DNA of 64,000 nucleotides from Echinostoma caproni (taxonomy: Eukaryota; Platyhelminthes; Trematoda; Plagiorchiida; Echinostomatidae): contig UZAN01039789.1 in assembly GCA_900618425.1 (NCBI GenBank), positions 2,171-66,170 of the forward strand, given 5' to 3'. This document shows positions 1-11,164 of the stretch, piece by piece. The translations under genes and the position numbers were made by a program. Under the pieces are notes generated by a model that saw only the letters and a program-made list of their open reading frames with translations, searched no databases and was not told the origin of the DNA. Numbering within the stretch: the stretch's first letter is position 1; each line of letters opens with the position of its first letter.

Positions 1-1034
1 CGGGGAAGGTTAGGGCCTATGGTGAGTCTTCACCCTCATTTCCTGTCACCAGTGGGATGCGACAGGGTTGCCCTATCTCTCCGTTTCTCTTCAATTTTGC
101 CACAGATGATGTCCTACAAAACGCCTTGCATAACGCAGCGAACGCTGGTGTCGAGCTTCTTCCTGGGGACAGAGCCGTAGACTTAGAGTACGCCGATGAC
201 ATTGCCTTACTGGGTGACAACGCACCAATGATTCAAGAGTCGTTGAACCGTTTGGCAATTGAAGTTACTCGCTATGGTATGTCATTTGCACCTTCAAAGT
301 GCTAAGTGTTGTTGCAAGATTGGCAGGAACCCATTCCTGTACTTTCATTGGATAATGAAACTCTGGAAGTAATCGAAAGCTTTGTCTACATTGGGAGTTG
401 CATAACGGCTGGCGGAGGTGTGGGTGAGATCTCTCAACGCNTCTCAACGCGTGATCAAAGCTAGATTAGCGTTTGCTAATCTGCGGTATCTCTGGCGCCG
501 GCGCGATATATCCCTTTCATTGAAAGGGCATATGTATTGCGCAACGGTACGCACCGTGTTGCTCTATGGCTGCGAGACCTGGCCTCTCCGAGCAGATCAC
601 CTCCAGCAGCTATCAGCCTTCGACAACCGTTGTCCGCGCAACATCGTCCGCGTATGATGGGAGCATCGCGTGAATAACGATGAAGTCAAACGACGAGTGC
701 TGGGACCAGATAGTCTTCCTTTTGGCAAAATAATTTCACAGCATCGTCTTAGGTGGCTAGGGCACGTCCTACGAATACCTGAGCACCGTCTGTCTGTGCA
801 CTACTCGGAGACATCGTTCCAGGCTGGAAGAAACAATGAGTCGGGTAGGCTATGACGTGGCGCAGAGGGTTAAAGAGATTGTGCTCGGACCTGGCTTCCG
901 TTGGGGTTTCTCGGCTCCCCGGCTGGGGCCTCAAATATTCAGATCGTCTTTGGCTGGAGACACTGCGGTATATGGCATCGAACCGAAGTCAGAGGCGCGA
1001 ATGCGTCACCTCTTATCTACAATCTCAAAAATAA
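1..1034 (+). pseudogene. RTE-like non-LTR reverse transcriptase, 3' part, decayed
   Basis: This is the C-terminal half of the polymerase of an RTE-like non-LTR retrotransposon, which copies its RNA into DNA at a nicked target. The window edge cuts off the 5' part. Reading begins in frame with a GKVRAYG segment, then SGMRQGCPISPFLF (RT motif B region) and an intact YADD catalytic box at 189-200. The thumb and C-terminal region follow, with RLAFANLRYLWRR, LLYGCETWPLR, HRLRWLGHVLR and SRLPGWG. Breaks include an in-frame TAA at 303-305 where related copies have Lys, a TGA near 655, and a shift to another frame by 852 for the last 60 residues. The apparent frame change at 441 is probably an assembly artefact. 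Family assignment is confident; clade is inferred from the C-terminal motifs. Confidence 0.88.
432..450. other. Single-N contig join with duplicated flank
   Basis: A lone N at 441 sits between two identical 9-base copies of TCTCAACGC (432-440 and 442-450). Counting the duplicate once together with the N removes 10 bases. That returns the flanking RT remnant to one reading frame, which argues for two contig ends that overlap but were not merged. Confidence 0.75.
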
Positions 1035-1294
1035 ATAAAAACGAAAAAACCTCAAAATGGCGTGCAGTGAACAAATAAAAAAATATTGTTACTCCTCGAA
1101 GTTGACTGTCTTATTTTCCCCGTTTTTGTACCTACATTTTTGGTTAACCCATGGTTATTTTGGGCACCGTATCTGTAAAGATTGGTGTTAATAATAATAA
1201 ATAATAAAAAGGGGATGAAACAGTTTAACACAGGGAAATGGAAGATAACTGGGCTAACAAATTTTTGTGTGTTTCACTGTACACCTTTTGATAT
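1035..1294. other. AT-rich spacer between two convergent RTE copies
   Basis: The first part is A-rich and probably the 3' tail and UTR of the plus-strand copy. An AAT-rich run lies around 1190-1207. No coding signal is seen. Confidence 0.6.
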
Positions 1295-1368
1295 TTTTTG
1301 TCTTTGTTGTTTTTTACGGGGCACGGGATTTCGACAGGCAGACTGTATAGCATTCGCGCCACTGACCT

Positions 1369-3047
1369 CTATTCTGGGCCATATCTCTCAGCGTCTAACC
1401 AACGACAATCCTCATCCCTTGGGCCCCAACCTGGAAGGCGGGCTGCACCAATCGAAGCCAAAGCTGAAGCCAGCTTCTTCGTGCCTCTAGCCCAGGTCAT
1501 GGTCTGACCGCCGCGCCGCTTCTTCCATCCTTGCCCGGCACGTGCGAAGAGAGCACGGAAAGGTAGCCAATAGGCAGGCATACGCAATACGTGACCGAAC
1601 CATCGGAGGCGGTGTAAAGCGGTTACTTCTGTTGGAGAACGACTATCCGCACCCAACACACGACGACGAACCTCGTCATTACTCACCCGGTTTTCCCACC
1701 AGACATGAGCAATGCTTCGGAGACATCGGTGGGAACGACTATCAGTACCCAGCACACGACGACGAATTTCGTCATTGCTCACCCGATGTTCCCACCAGAC
1801 ACGAGCAATGCTTCGGAGACATCGGTGGTCAAGAATACATAAAGTCGACTAGCATCCTCAACGTGGAGGGGCCAGGTCTCGCAGCCGTAAAGAGAACGCT
1901 ACGAACCACAGCGATGTACACCATTCCCTTAAGGGACAGTCGGATGTCATGGCGGCGCCACAGGTGTCGCAGGTTGGCAAAAACTGCTCTAGCTTTCGCT
2001 ATTCGTGATGTAATCTCCTCCCCAACACCCCCATCAGCTGCGATCAAGCTCCCGAGGTACTTAAAACTTTCAACTACTCCCAGATGATCACCGCAGATGG
2101 TGATTGCAGGCACAGGTTCCTGCCAGTCTTGAATAAGCACTTTGCACCTTGATGGCGCAAAGCACATACCATACCTGGATACCTCTATCGCCAAGCGGTT
2201 CAAAGCGTTTTGGACTCTGTGTGTTGTCACCAAGCAAGGCGATGTTATCGGCATATTCTAAGTCAAGAACTCTGTTCCCTGGGAGGAGTTCGACTCCGCC
2301 GTTTGCTAGACCGGACACAACACTCTGTAGAACATCCTCTATGGCCAAGTTGAAAAAAATGGGGATATAGGGCAGCCTTGCCGAACTCCACTGGAGACGG
2401 TGAAGGGTGGCGAAAGTTGGCCATAGGCCCTAACCCGACCTGAGGTATGCAGATACAACTCTTTGAGGATCGACACGTACTTCTCAGGTACTCCGTTCCT
2501 CAACAAAGAGCTCCATAGTGCCGTCCTATCGATAGTGTTGAAGGCCGCACGGATGTTTAGGAATACAATGATCGTTGGTCTTTGGTAGGTATGAAAGTGC
2601 TTTAGCATCTGTCGGAGAGTGAAGATTTGATCGATGCATCCACGACCGGCACGAAACCCAGCCTGCTCCTGGCGGGTCTGCTCCTCACGCGTAGTGTACA
2701 GTCGGCAGAGAATGACAGACTCCAACAGCTTTGACACTATCGGGATAAGGCTTATGCTCCTATGATTGGTGCAAGCCCTTTTTGAAGATTGAGAAAACCA
2801 TCAATTCCTCCACGAGGAGGGGGATGCTCAGTGTTCTACACTTTAGAGAACAGAACTTCTAGTTCTCTAACAAGCTCAATTCCGCCATCTTTATATAGGG
2901 CTGGGGAAAGGCCATCGGAGCCCGGCGCTTTGTGACATCCCAAGACTTGGATCTCCTTATGGATTTCCGCCTCAGAAGATAGGTCTGTTGATACAGACCA
3001 TGGGGCGTGTGCCGGAATAGCTGTGAGAAGCTGGTGCTGGAGGCCAG
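1369..3047 (-). pseudogene. RTE-like reverse transcriptase, catalytically mutated
   Basis: Read on the minus strand, fragments in different frames give KAPGSDGLSPALYKDGG (linker before RT), QEQAGFRAGRGCIDQI, motif A as FLNIRAAFN, and SSGVRQGCPISPF (motif B). YADN stands in place of YADD (plus positions 2244-2255), followed by YLGSLIAADGGVGEEI and LPGWGPRDED at the end. The usual catalytic aspartates of motif A (codon at 2555-2557) and motif C both read Asn, so the copy cannot be an active polymerase even apart from its frame breaks. It ends in a stop at 1369, with a shifted continuation resembling the usual C-terminus. Confidence 0.87.
1638..1829 (-). repeat. 96-bp tandem duplication inside the RTE remnant
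   Basis: Two adjacent 96-bp units, 1638-1733 and 1734-1829, match with only scattered differences. The unit length is a multiple of three and the reading frame is kept. The encoded segment with SNDE(I/V)RRRVLG therefore occurs twice in a row, where the plus-strand copies have it once. Confidence 0.9.
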
Positions 3048-3578
3048 CTAAACTGTGAGGGCGGCCTCAGCTCTCTCACTGAAAGCTACACCGATGCCAG
3101 CAAGACTGGAAGCCGAAACCTCAGGGTCCTCAGAGAGGCGTAAGTGAAACTTCACAGATTGGTGAAATGGAGACGTCAATTGGATAATGGAGCTGGAGCC
3201 TTGAATGCGAGTTTCTTGGATGCAACACACATCGATGGCTAGGGTTTCGAGCGTACGAGCTAAACGCACCTGTTGTCCTATACGCATCAGAGTACGCACA
3301 TTAAACGTGGCTAGCTTGAAAGGACGTCCAGGGCGGAGAAAGGCGTCAGCTGGTGGAGGACTCGTTGAGAATTGGGCAGCAGTCGGGGTAGGACAAGAGC
3401 GAACAGCGGCATAATTTCCGCCCGAGGCACTACTGCTAGTACGATCGTCTGAGGTACTCGAGAGAGATGGAATAGAGTTGGGAGGGTAGAGGTGAAGTGG
3501 GGGGAGGCTGGGAGGACAAAAGAGTGTGTACGGTGCAGAACGTTTTTCGATTGTTGAAGGTTTAGCGTGCGAAATCAC
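3048..3578 (-). pseudogene. RTE-like AP endonuclease, N-terminal part only
   Basis: The 176-residue open segment starts with about 85 residues rich in Pro and Ser. It then shows the start of an apurinic-type endonuclease: KLATFNVRTL (about residues 88-97) and CIQETRIQ (about 119-126), the latter carrying the conserved catalytic Glu. After GIGVAFSERA the domain stops, and the sequence soon continues in the RT linker. Most of the endonuclease (normally about 220 residues), including its C-terminal catalytic Asp and His motifs, is therefore missing. In intact elements this enzyme nicks target DNA to prime reverse transcription. Confidence 0.85.
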
Positions 3579-3976
3579 GAGAGCGAGAACATTGATAGTT
3601 GTCTGCGTTGTGGGCTATTGTACTACTGGGTCGCCCAGTCCAGAGTAGGCCTTGTTCGAGGATGCACTCTTGCCTTTGCGCAACCAAACGCTGACTGCAA
3701 GGCAGAAGTGATGTTTCAGATGATCCGATGACCGGTTTTCGGTTCATTCGCCCCTTCTGGAAAACCTTGTCGGGCAAAGGAACTCGACAAGGGGCTATAG
3801 CCATATTTAGTGCACCGGGCCACACTCGTCACGTCACAGCGCTGTTTACAGATATTTGTGGTGTTTTCTGCGGAGAACCCTTGCCAGGAGTTGAACCCAT
3901 CGCATCCTCGAGCGCTACCGCTGATCGTCCGCGACCGCTTATTTGGAGGGCCGAAGCTCATCTTATTCACGGTTAG
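3579..3976 (-). other. Probable 5' region of the minus-strand RTE copy
   Basis: This GC-richer stretch directly precedes the endonuclease start. It contains a minus-strand open segment (3970-3716) beginning MNKMSFGPPNKRSR and, near 3882-3897, a GGGTTCAACTCC-like string resembling a tRNA B box. I read it as 5' UTR, perhaps with an internal promoter; this is inference. Confidence 0.45.
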
Positions 3977-4412
3977 CCGCGAGTTGACGGTCGTTCCCCT
4001 ATCCGCGACCTGGTGACGCGCTCGATAGCATACAGCTCTGCTCTCCCGAGGTATTGTTTTGTTACTTTATCTTATTTGTTTTGTTGTTTTGTTACTGTTT
4101 TCTGGGAATTATTTGATGGCTGTCTCGATGGAGCACGAGACGCGGTGATGAAAAAGCTCCCTCTGAAGAGTCTACGTAAAAGGTATTTTACCTTTGATGA
4201 TTAATTTTTTGAATAATACCAAACCGCTGCTTTGCTCATTGCGTCACTGCAGTGCATTTTATCCACGGTTTCCAGCATGATAAAAACAGCTTCACTTGAA
4301 TGAAAACCTCGCCCTTTTTGTGCCTTCCATTTAGTGTATGATTCTATGAGTGATTAGATGCACCCGGTAGTTTTGAGAGGTATTGAGCTTATGTGGTGTT
4401 CCGGTTCTTCAG
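3977..4412. other. No supported gene; T-rich tract
   Basis: A strongly T-rich tract lies at about 4053-4102. A short open segment follows it and ends at a donor-like AAAAG|GTATTT near 4180, but no start or acceptor supports it. Otherwise nothing is recognised. Confidence 0.5.
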
Positions 4413-4508
4413 ATGGCCACCTACCAAGGAACCTCCACGATGTGGACAAAATTTATTTATCCGATATACACGGGTGGTGATGTATACTTAATTCTTCTCG
4501 CATGTCCG
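4413..4508 (+). CDS. Candidate exon, unknown protein
   Basis: An open 32-codon segment begins with ATG immediately after a pyrimidine-containing acceptor (GGTTCTTCAG) and ends at TCCG|GTAAAT. It is phase 0 at both ends. The peptide begins MATYQGTSTMW and contains an aromatic and hydrophobic stretch. No family is recognised, and it could be a chance combination. Confidence 0.25.
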
Positions 4509-5746
4509 GTAAATCTTGTAAAAAGATCCTCAGCTGTATATGTATGGGTGACTTCCCTAATGGACACTCGACTATTTCAGTATTTATGTAACATGTGTCT
4601 GCCTTGTACTGTTCCAATTACTGCTCATAATCCACTAACGGTTAGAACTATCCGAGGAAAGGTTAAATTGCAGGGAGAGCCATTTGGGATAGACTGCAAG
4701 CCTTTACCGTTTTAAATGACGTTTATATTTTACGCAACAATGGAAACATGGTAAAGGATTTCAACAGTTAAAGCAGCAGGTTTTATGTTCACACTGTTTT
4801 CACACAAAGGAAACCACTTTATGTTTCTTTTACTAATATTGAAATCTGCTGCTACAGACGCTAGTACAGTTTATTAACCGAATACCAACAATCAATCTAT
4901 GTATCCTGCTGGTTGAAGTGCTAATCACTTAACCCACCAAATTTTCTAGTGTGATCATTGTACTGTTTATCGGATAACAGGTGTTTCGGAAATTATTCAA
5001 CAACTTGTAACGGAAGATATTCTGATGTAAATGAGCACATGCTTACCCGAAAAAAATATGAACAGAAAAAAGGCATACCAAAATTTCTTGGCAATAACAT
5101 GCAGGTGTGTTCCTATACGAGTTATCTTCAAAGGCAGTAGACAGATGAAAGCTGGGAACAATAAAAAGCAGTCCTGTATGCTGGACAATATACCACTGGG
5201 AAAATGAACCCCGCTAAACCCCTTAACAAGCGCACCAGACGGACGGTAAAAACATTGTTTCAGAAATTCCTTTTCCCTTTCAAGGACAAAACTCAGAACA
5301 CCGTGTGAATTCTGCTTCCATCAGAAATTACGATGTCCACTGATAGACAATAAACCTAGACAAGCAAACCATCTGACCCCTTTTTTCGGAAAATTTTCAT
5401 TGAGCTATGCATGCCAACTCCAGTGTAATCTACCAAGGTTTTCGAACAGAACACTTCAAATTATCTGAAAAAGTAAAAAAGCTGAAATGACGCAATACCG
5501 CTTTGAAAGCCAAAGTGAGTCATAATTCATCAATATTAAAAAGAACTATATTGTCGAGGTAGCAGAAACCATCACCGTTTGTTCTGGCAGTAATATCCTC
5601 CCTCAAATGTTGCCCCACTTCCGCTGAAAGGTAGTTAAGTAATTTAAGATTTATTTATTATCTGTTTCTCTTATTGATAAGCCATATGCAATTTATAATA
5701 TTGCACTTTACAGTTTAAATTTTGATGTGCATATTTGTTACCTCAG
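4509..5746. other. No supported gene
   Basis: AT-rich non-coding sequence. A short open piece ending at ATGCAG|GTGTGT (5104) lacks a convincing acceptor. Confidence 0.5.
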
Positions 5747-5863
5747 GTGAAGTTTGATTGGACTCCAATGAACTCGGTCAAAACGTTAACCTGGGAGATC
5801 CCAGATCGCACCAATATCAAATGTGGTCTTTCACATTATTCCCCTGGATCTGCAATTAGCTGA
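5747..5863 (+). CDS. Candidate terminal exon, possibly fibronectin-III-like
   Basis: The segment follows an acceptor (ATTTGTTACCTCAG) and is open for 38 codons to TGA. It reads VKFDWTP near its start and KTLTWEIPDR in the middle. The pattern of alternating hydrophobics, W, then P recalls the B strand of fibronectin type III domains. Only about a third of such a domain would be present and no donor is evident. The domain idea is weak inference. Confidence 0.25.
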   Translation: MKFDWTPMNSVKTLTWEIPDRTNIKCGLSHYSPGSAIS

Positions 5864-8800
5864 TAGCCTTTAGTTGAAGTGTCTTCGGCTGCAACCGGAT
5901 GTACTTATTTAGGTCTATCTAAAATGCTGTTTTTCAGTTGAAAAACTTGACAACCATAAAATCAGACGTCCATAAGAACTCGTTTGTCAAACAATTAGGG
6001 AAGTATTCGTTAACTCATTTTACTGTAGTTTTCTATCTGGAGTTAAGCAGTTTGATGGTTAATCTCTGCTAAGGTTTGTATTTGACTAGCTTTGACGTTT
6101 TCTAATTGAATGATCTGGCAACGTGTCATCAATGGTAACTACGCTTTATCAAGACTGCAGCCAAATCCGTGTTCCTCTGCAGGCATCAGCACCAAACCTT
6201 TGAATGGGGTTCACTCATTAGGAGTTTAACTGTTTTCCCCGTGTTTCAAAAATGTCGTTTATAATAAAAATGTGTACCCCGGCTAATAAAGTCCCTACTG
6301 GAATTACTCAGTAACTCGTGCTTCTTGTCTCCAAGGCATCAGGCGAACATTCGAATAGAAAGAACATTTAGTACCCACTAGCAAGTTCCGAAGCAACTAC
6401 CCAGTCTTCGATATCAACCATTGCATTAGATTGCTGTTCCTGAATTAAATCTATGAAACATGAGCAGAATAGTAGAACTCTGAGTGGGCCAAGCACAAAA
6501 TGACAGCACTATTCTGATATCTGGTAACTTTTATGGTTTGTGTAAAGGTAGGCTTCATTGGAATGATCACACAATTGAGGTTTCTATATTTGACCCATTG
6601 GCTTTCTACTAATGCTGATTTGCTTGCGGTTGGTCAATCAAATAGCATTTACATTCAGATTTGTGTTAAGATTCCTGTCATGTTGAACTTAGAACTTCGT
6701 TCACAGGGACTGGAATGAAGTTACATTCAGCATCTAGATTAGTAAATGAACTTTGACAGTAAAAGCGAATAAACAGAATGTTGGATTACGAAACCCCGTA
6801 TATCTCAGTGGATCCCAAATTACCAAACTTTGACCGCCGACTTTTTCCATGGTATTTACTTTTTATATAGGTATTTGTGTTTCAAAGACCAAACAATGTT
6901 TCACTTTTGCCTACTTTTAATGCGTAGAGAAAAGCCAATGACAGGATACGGTGTTCTTAACGTTTTATTGTTTCTTTTTCGGATGGGATTTATGAACCAT
7001 CGCTGATGACATCAGCCCTTTGAATGGAATAAATGTTTGGGTATTCTCAATGAATGGCCTACGGTGCTTGGCATAGTCTTCATTGACCAAACTCTTCGAA
7101 GGTATCACTGTATATTGGTGGCAACTGGCACTTCATACAGGGGTTGAAACAATTCAGGAATTATTTTTTTGATCTACTGAGATGGAATTAAAGGTAGGTA
7201 GCAGCCGAGGTATTTATGTCATCGGATGCAATTAAAATGTATGACCACAGAAAACCGAAATATATGAGATGAAACGCGAAATTATTCAATCAGTACCTAG
7301 ACGAGGTTTTTGATAACTGTGGCTGAAATATAACCAGATAGTAAATGAGAGACAAACTGCAAGCAATGCCTATAAGATGTATGATGTTTCCAACGTATTT
7401 GGTTGCTGAAGGGGACAGGATATATGTGAGATGTAGTGAGTGTTAAGAGAGGAGATGTTTGTACAAAATAAATTAAAATGCTCAAATGCTTATAAATTTA
7501 ATCAAATACAAATGAGAAAACTACTTAGGCATTTCGAAGTACGAGGTTTTGGTTTCCTTCCGTTCATGACTCTGACATATCTCTCCTCGGATTTTCAAAA
7601 TTTGAGATCTAGGAGGTGTGACTACCTTATTTTGCTCTCAGTTATCGATTGAAGAAAACAGGAGTGAATGGCAGTTGACGATTAACGGGAATGAAACAAA
7701 TAATATGATTATCGAACGTTATTTAACAATTATAATGGAGATACCCTGTAAAATATGCCCATCATAACGTCTCGGTTTTCGAATTGCACCAACCCCCTTT
7801 TAATTCGCCCCTTTGTGTATTCCACAAAAGCCGTTTGACTGACAGTTCCCAATTCTCAAAACCGTTCGAATAACCTTTTATCCAATTAAAAGTGAAAAAT
7901 TTAGCCGTAAGCACACCGAATAAGCAACTTATAAGGAAAAACAGTAAATGGAATATTGGTAGTAAAAATGATGCTTCGATATGATCAAAGGTGGTAAAGG
8001 TCAATCAACATTTGATTACACCAAACGTGAAGTCGTGAAATGGGCAGTTGAAGAACTTGAGTTAAGGATCGTTCAGTCGAAATGTGAGCCGTAACAGCAG
8101 TATAGGTAGGATTAAGGTAGAAATCATCAGAACGTGTATGCATCGAGTTGTTTTGTGTCAAAAATTGTTATATATATCACATATAGTTATCAAATTATTA
8201 TTTATATTATTACAAATCATTATTGCATACATGTTGCAATCGAAAGCTACTGTTTTTGATGAAACCCAGAACTAGGCCTGCACTTTTAATAAAAAGCCTA
8301 TTCAGGAAGTTCGCAGAGCAAATGTTGATCTGTCGATGAAAAGCAAACGAGGTGTTTTTCGTGGTCACGAAAATATGTCTTGACTGAACAAATTTCCCCA
8401 AGATCTGCTAGGATAGTGCAGAGGACAAGATCAAACAGAAACCAGGAGTCAATGTTAGGGTTTGATTCTCCTGGAATTATAATTCGGAGCTACGGCTGAT
8501 TGTTTCGTATACAACTAAGCAGATGTACACTAACTCCAAGGTCCTCGATTGTTGAGCTACCAATGAAAGCTGCATTGCCAAACAAAGGTAATCGCCCTAA
8601 AAATGTCATATTTGTGAGATCACATTATCATGCATTTTACTTTATCATGCATTATTCCTTATTTAGTGACCAAACTTAGAAAATTAAAATGGTCAAAGGA
8701 ATGTAGCTCCAATAAACTAAGTAGAATGATAACCCGATAGATCAAAGAACTCCCAACTATCACAGCGTGGATTTTGCATTATTGGAATGAATGTGTCCTG

Positions 8801-9325
8801 ATAAAAGTGCTCAGAAATCTTCTATTGATATGTATGTTGTTTGGTGTGGATTCCGGCCGATAAGGTCCATCTTATTCACTTCATTGGAATATGCAGAACC
8901 TGTTTACAAGGGAAAATGGTTTTATTTATTATTCTCGGAGTCACACAAAGTTACCATACATCCCCATGCTGGAGATTTAAGAAATAATAGGTATTCCATT
9001 TGTAATTTAGTTGTAAAACAGAGGTTATAGAGTCTTGAATTAAAACGGCTATCTAGGCTTGGCATCGAACGCATTCCAAAATTGACTGACGCTTTCTTTT
9101 TAAATACCTATGGATCATTATAAAATCATTTCTTTAAAACGCGACCTGAATTTGATCTCAAACCACGTGGGCAGTTATGGCCTTATGGAAGCATAGGACA
9201 TCCGATGTTGAAAACCACTGTGACCGAAAACAAATGACCAAATATACCGGGAACTGATTTTGAAAAATGGTCATCGTATTGTCCCATCTCATTTATATAA
9301 AAATTGTTACACATCCACTTGATAG
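5864..9325. other. No supported gene
   Basis: Long AT-rich non-coding stretch. Several open segments of 60-80 codons exist on both strands but lack paired splice signals. An acceptor-like TTTTTATATAG at 6860-6870 is followed by only 18 open codons. No repeats of note were recognised. Confidence 0.5.
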
Positions 9326-9484
9326 CAAACTAGATAAGGAACGTTTAAGAAAGATATTGTATGGACCCACTGGAGAAATGGGTCGTGGATTCACATCAAC
9401 GGATTCAGTCTTTATACAGCGCGTGAACTTTGATCAGACTAACTATAATCGAATTGAAGTTAGGAGCAATCGAGAAAATCAAAG
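9326..9484 (+). CDS. Candidate internal exon, unknown protein
   Basis: The segment is open between an AG at 9324-9325 and AAAG|GTAGCC at 9485. The 53-residue product is charged and protein-like, with KLDKERLRKILYGPTGEMGR and NYNRIEVRSNRENQ. The acceptor is poor in pyrimidines and the donor is only fair. No family is recognised. Confidence 0.3.
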
Positions 9485-10047
9485 GTAGCCCACATCCTGC
9501 ATTGTGACCACGGGAGCTGAATGGGTTTCTACGTACTGTTTTTTCTCGTTCATGTTCATGAAACCTATACAACACAATATGGGTTCCGCTGCCTTACACG
9601 ATAAAGTTCTAAGAACAACACATGCTTAATGGAGTGATTTGCGAATAGCGTAAAAACGGCTGTTGTCATTGATGATTTTGGTTCCAAAATGTATCTAATT
9701 TACAAAGGTACTATCGAAGGCACAATTTCTGAAATTGTGNGAAATTGTGAGTTATGTGGGTACGGGTATGACGACGTAATCAACCCTTAATTGGATAGAT
9801 TCCAAGAATAGCAAATGCAGTATCGGAAAGGATATCAAAGGAGAAATTATTTTATCACGAGTGTATATCAGAGAATGAAATAAAATCCCCTTAAATTCAA
9901 AGTGAATCTACTTTTTCTGTGCCAAAGGAATCTACGACTGCCTTACGATTTTGAAATGCCTTAAACAACCGAGCATATCACTAGGGTTTACAGATAAATC
10001 ATTCCTTTTATGTATCAACTTTAATAGTATCCCACTATTTCAATCAG
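9485..10047. other. No supported gene; contains a contig join
   Basis: Non-coding. At 9721-9739 a perfect short inverted repeat (CACAATTTC/GAAATTGTG) is followed by N at 9740 and a second copy of GAAATTGTG (9741-9749), consistent with an unmerged contig overlap at a hairpin. Confidence 0.6.
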
Positions 10048-10151
10048 TTACTTCAACATCGGATACGCCTAAACACAACTCTGGGTTTAGTGATAAATTG
10101 CGTTTGCGCAGAACTCTCATAAAAAGCCGACCTATAGGGCCATTTTATTAA
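10048..10151 (+). CDS. Candidate terminal exon, unknown protein
   Basis: A good acceptor (CCCACTATTTCAATCAG) is followed by 34 open codons to TAA. The product is basic and hydrophilic, with KLRLRRTLIKSRP. No family is recognised. The evidence is one splice signal plus composition. Confidence 0.25.
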
Positions 10152-11126
10152 GTAATCTGGGATGTACCAAATTGTTTATGAACAACGTACTTTTTCCGAA
10201 ATTGAGATGCCCATAAATATATTTCTTTCTTGGCTTGGAAAGTAAAACCGCTCTTTGACTTTATGAAACAGAATCAAGCCGTAATATTTTGGTTTTTTTT
10301 TGGTTGAACAAGGGAGAACATGGTGTGCTGTGGTACTCGATTCCGTTCGAATTAGCCCAGTACAGGATAAAAAAAGTGGCATCTACTTCGATCTATCTCT
10401 AAGTATTTCTAAATATTAACTAAACTTATCATATGATCATCTGGCCAATGGTAGTTCATGTTAGGCATTCGGGGATGAAATAAATGCCGCTGTGAGCATT
10501 CCGTCAAAAGATTGACAAAATTATGCAGACGATTTTATATGAACTGGACCTGTCGGCTAACGGAAATGTTCAGTATTATCACACGAGCGACGGTAAAATG
10601 GTATATTTCACCCGAGTTAATTATTATAGAATCTATATTGTTTGATAAGTAAAAATCAAATGACGTCAAACTGCCAGCGTGGGAACGAAAAAAAATAACT
10701 CGTTATTAATATTCATAGAAAGACCTCCTTCATAAAATGCAATCTTATCAAAATTAAGTTCTCTGGTTTGGCTTGACATGATGCTATTCAAACCTATACA
10801 AATTTCCGTATATTGGAGTGTATGTATTCATCATCCGGTGTTGGTCTCACTCCTCTCGCACAGCTATTTCAACACATTAACCATTGCCAACTAGAAAAAC
10901 CACAGGTCTAAAATATGCAAAAAAAGAAGCTGACAAAGGTGGTTTGATTTAGGTGCAAAGGTTTTAATTCCCAACATAAAGGTGTGGGGAAGTTCGGTAG
11001 GGTAAAAAATTGTGCACAGTAGTGAAGAGTTCTCTTAAGCTTGAAGCATCTGTCCTGTATAGTTTATCGGACCGTAAACACAAATTTACTGTAAGAAGAG
11101 AGTTCAAAAATGTTTTACCTTTTCAG
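10152..11126. other. No supported gene
   Basis: AT-rich non-coding sequence. No repeats or splice-bounded segments were noticed. Confidence 0.5.
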
Positions 11127-11164
11127 TCCTCAGTTTTCAGTATAACCCGGAACTAAGAAAACCG
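11127..11164 (+). CDS. Candidate micro-exon
   Basis: Three AG acceptors in a row (ending 11126, 11133 and 11140) follow the pyrimidine-rich TGTTTTACCTTTTCAG. A strong donor CCG|GTGAGT begins at 11165. The enclosed exon would be 38, 31 or 24 nt and is open in one frame, ending ...YNPELRKP. Very short exons are known in trematode genes, but a single 24-38 nt exon cannot be proved from sequence. Confidence 0.3.

Larger units (their letters stand above)
1295..3976 (-). mobile_element. RTE-like non-LTR retrotransposon, degraded copy
   Basis: This minus-strand element contains, in order, a 5' region (about 3976-3579), the start of an AP-type endonuclease (3578-3048), the linker and RT (about 3047-1900), and the C-terminal region (to 1369). 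Its 3' end is near 1295, where the minus strand becomes A-rich. It is related in protein sequence to the plus-strand copy at 1-1034 but clearly diverged, and the two converge. It lacks most of the endonuclease, carries several frame changes, and has a tandem duplication near its 3' end. The outer boundaries are approximate because no target-site duplication was recognised. Confidence 0.85.

Noticed and set aside
1542..2087. 181-codon plus-strand open frame
   Set aside because: It is antisense to the RTE remnant, whose minus-strand protein is clearly recognisable.
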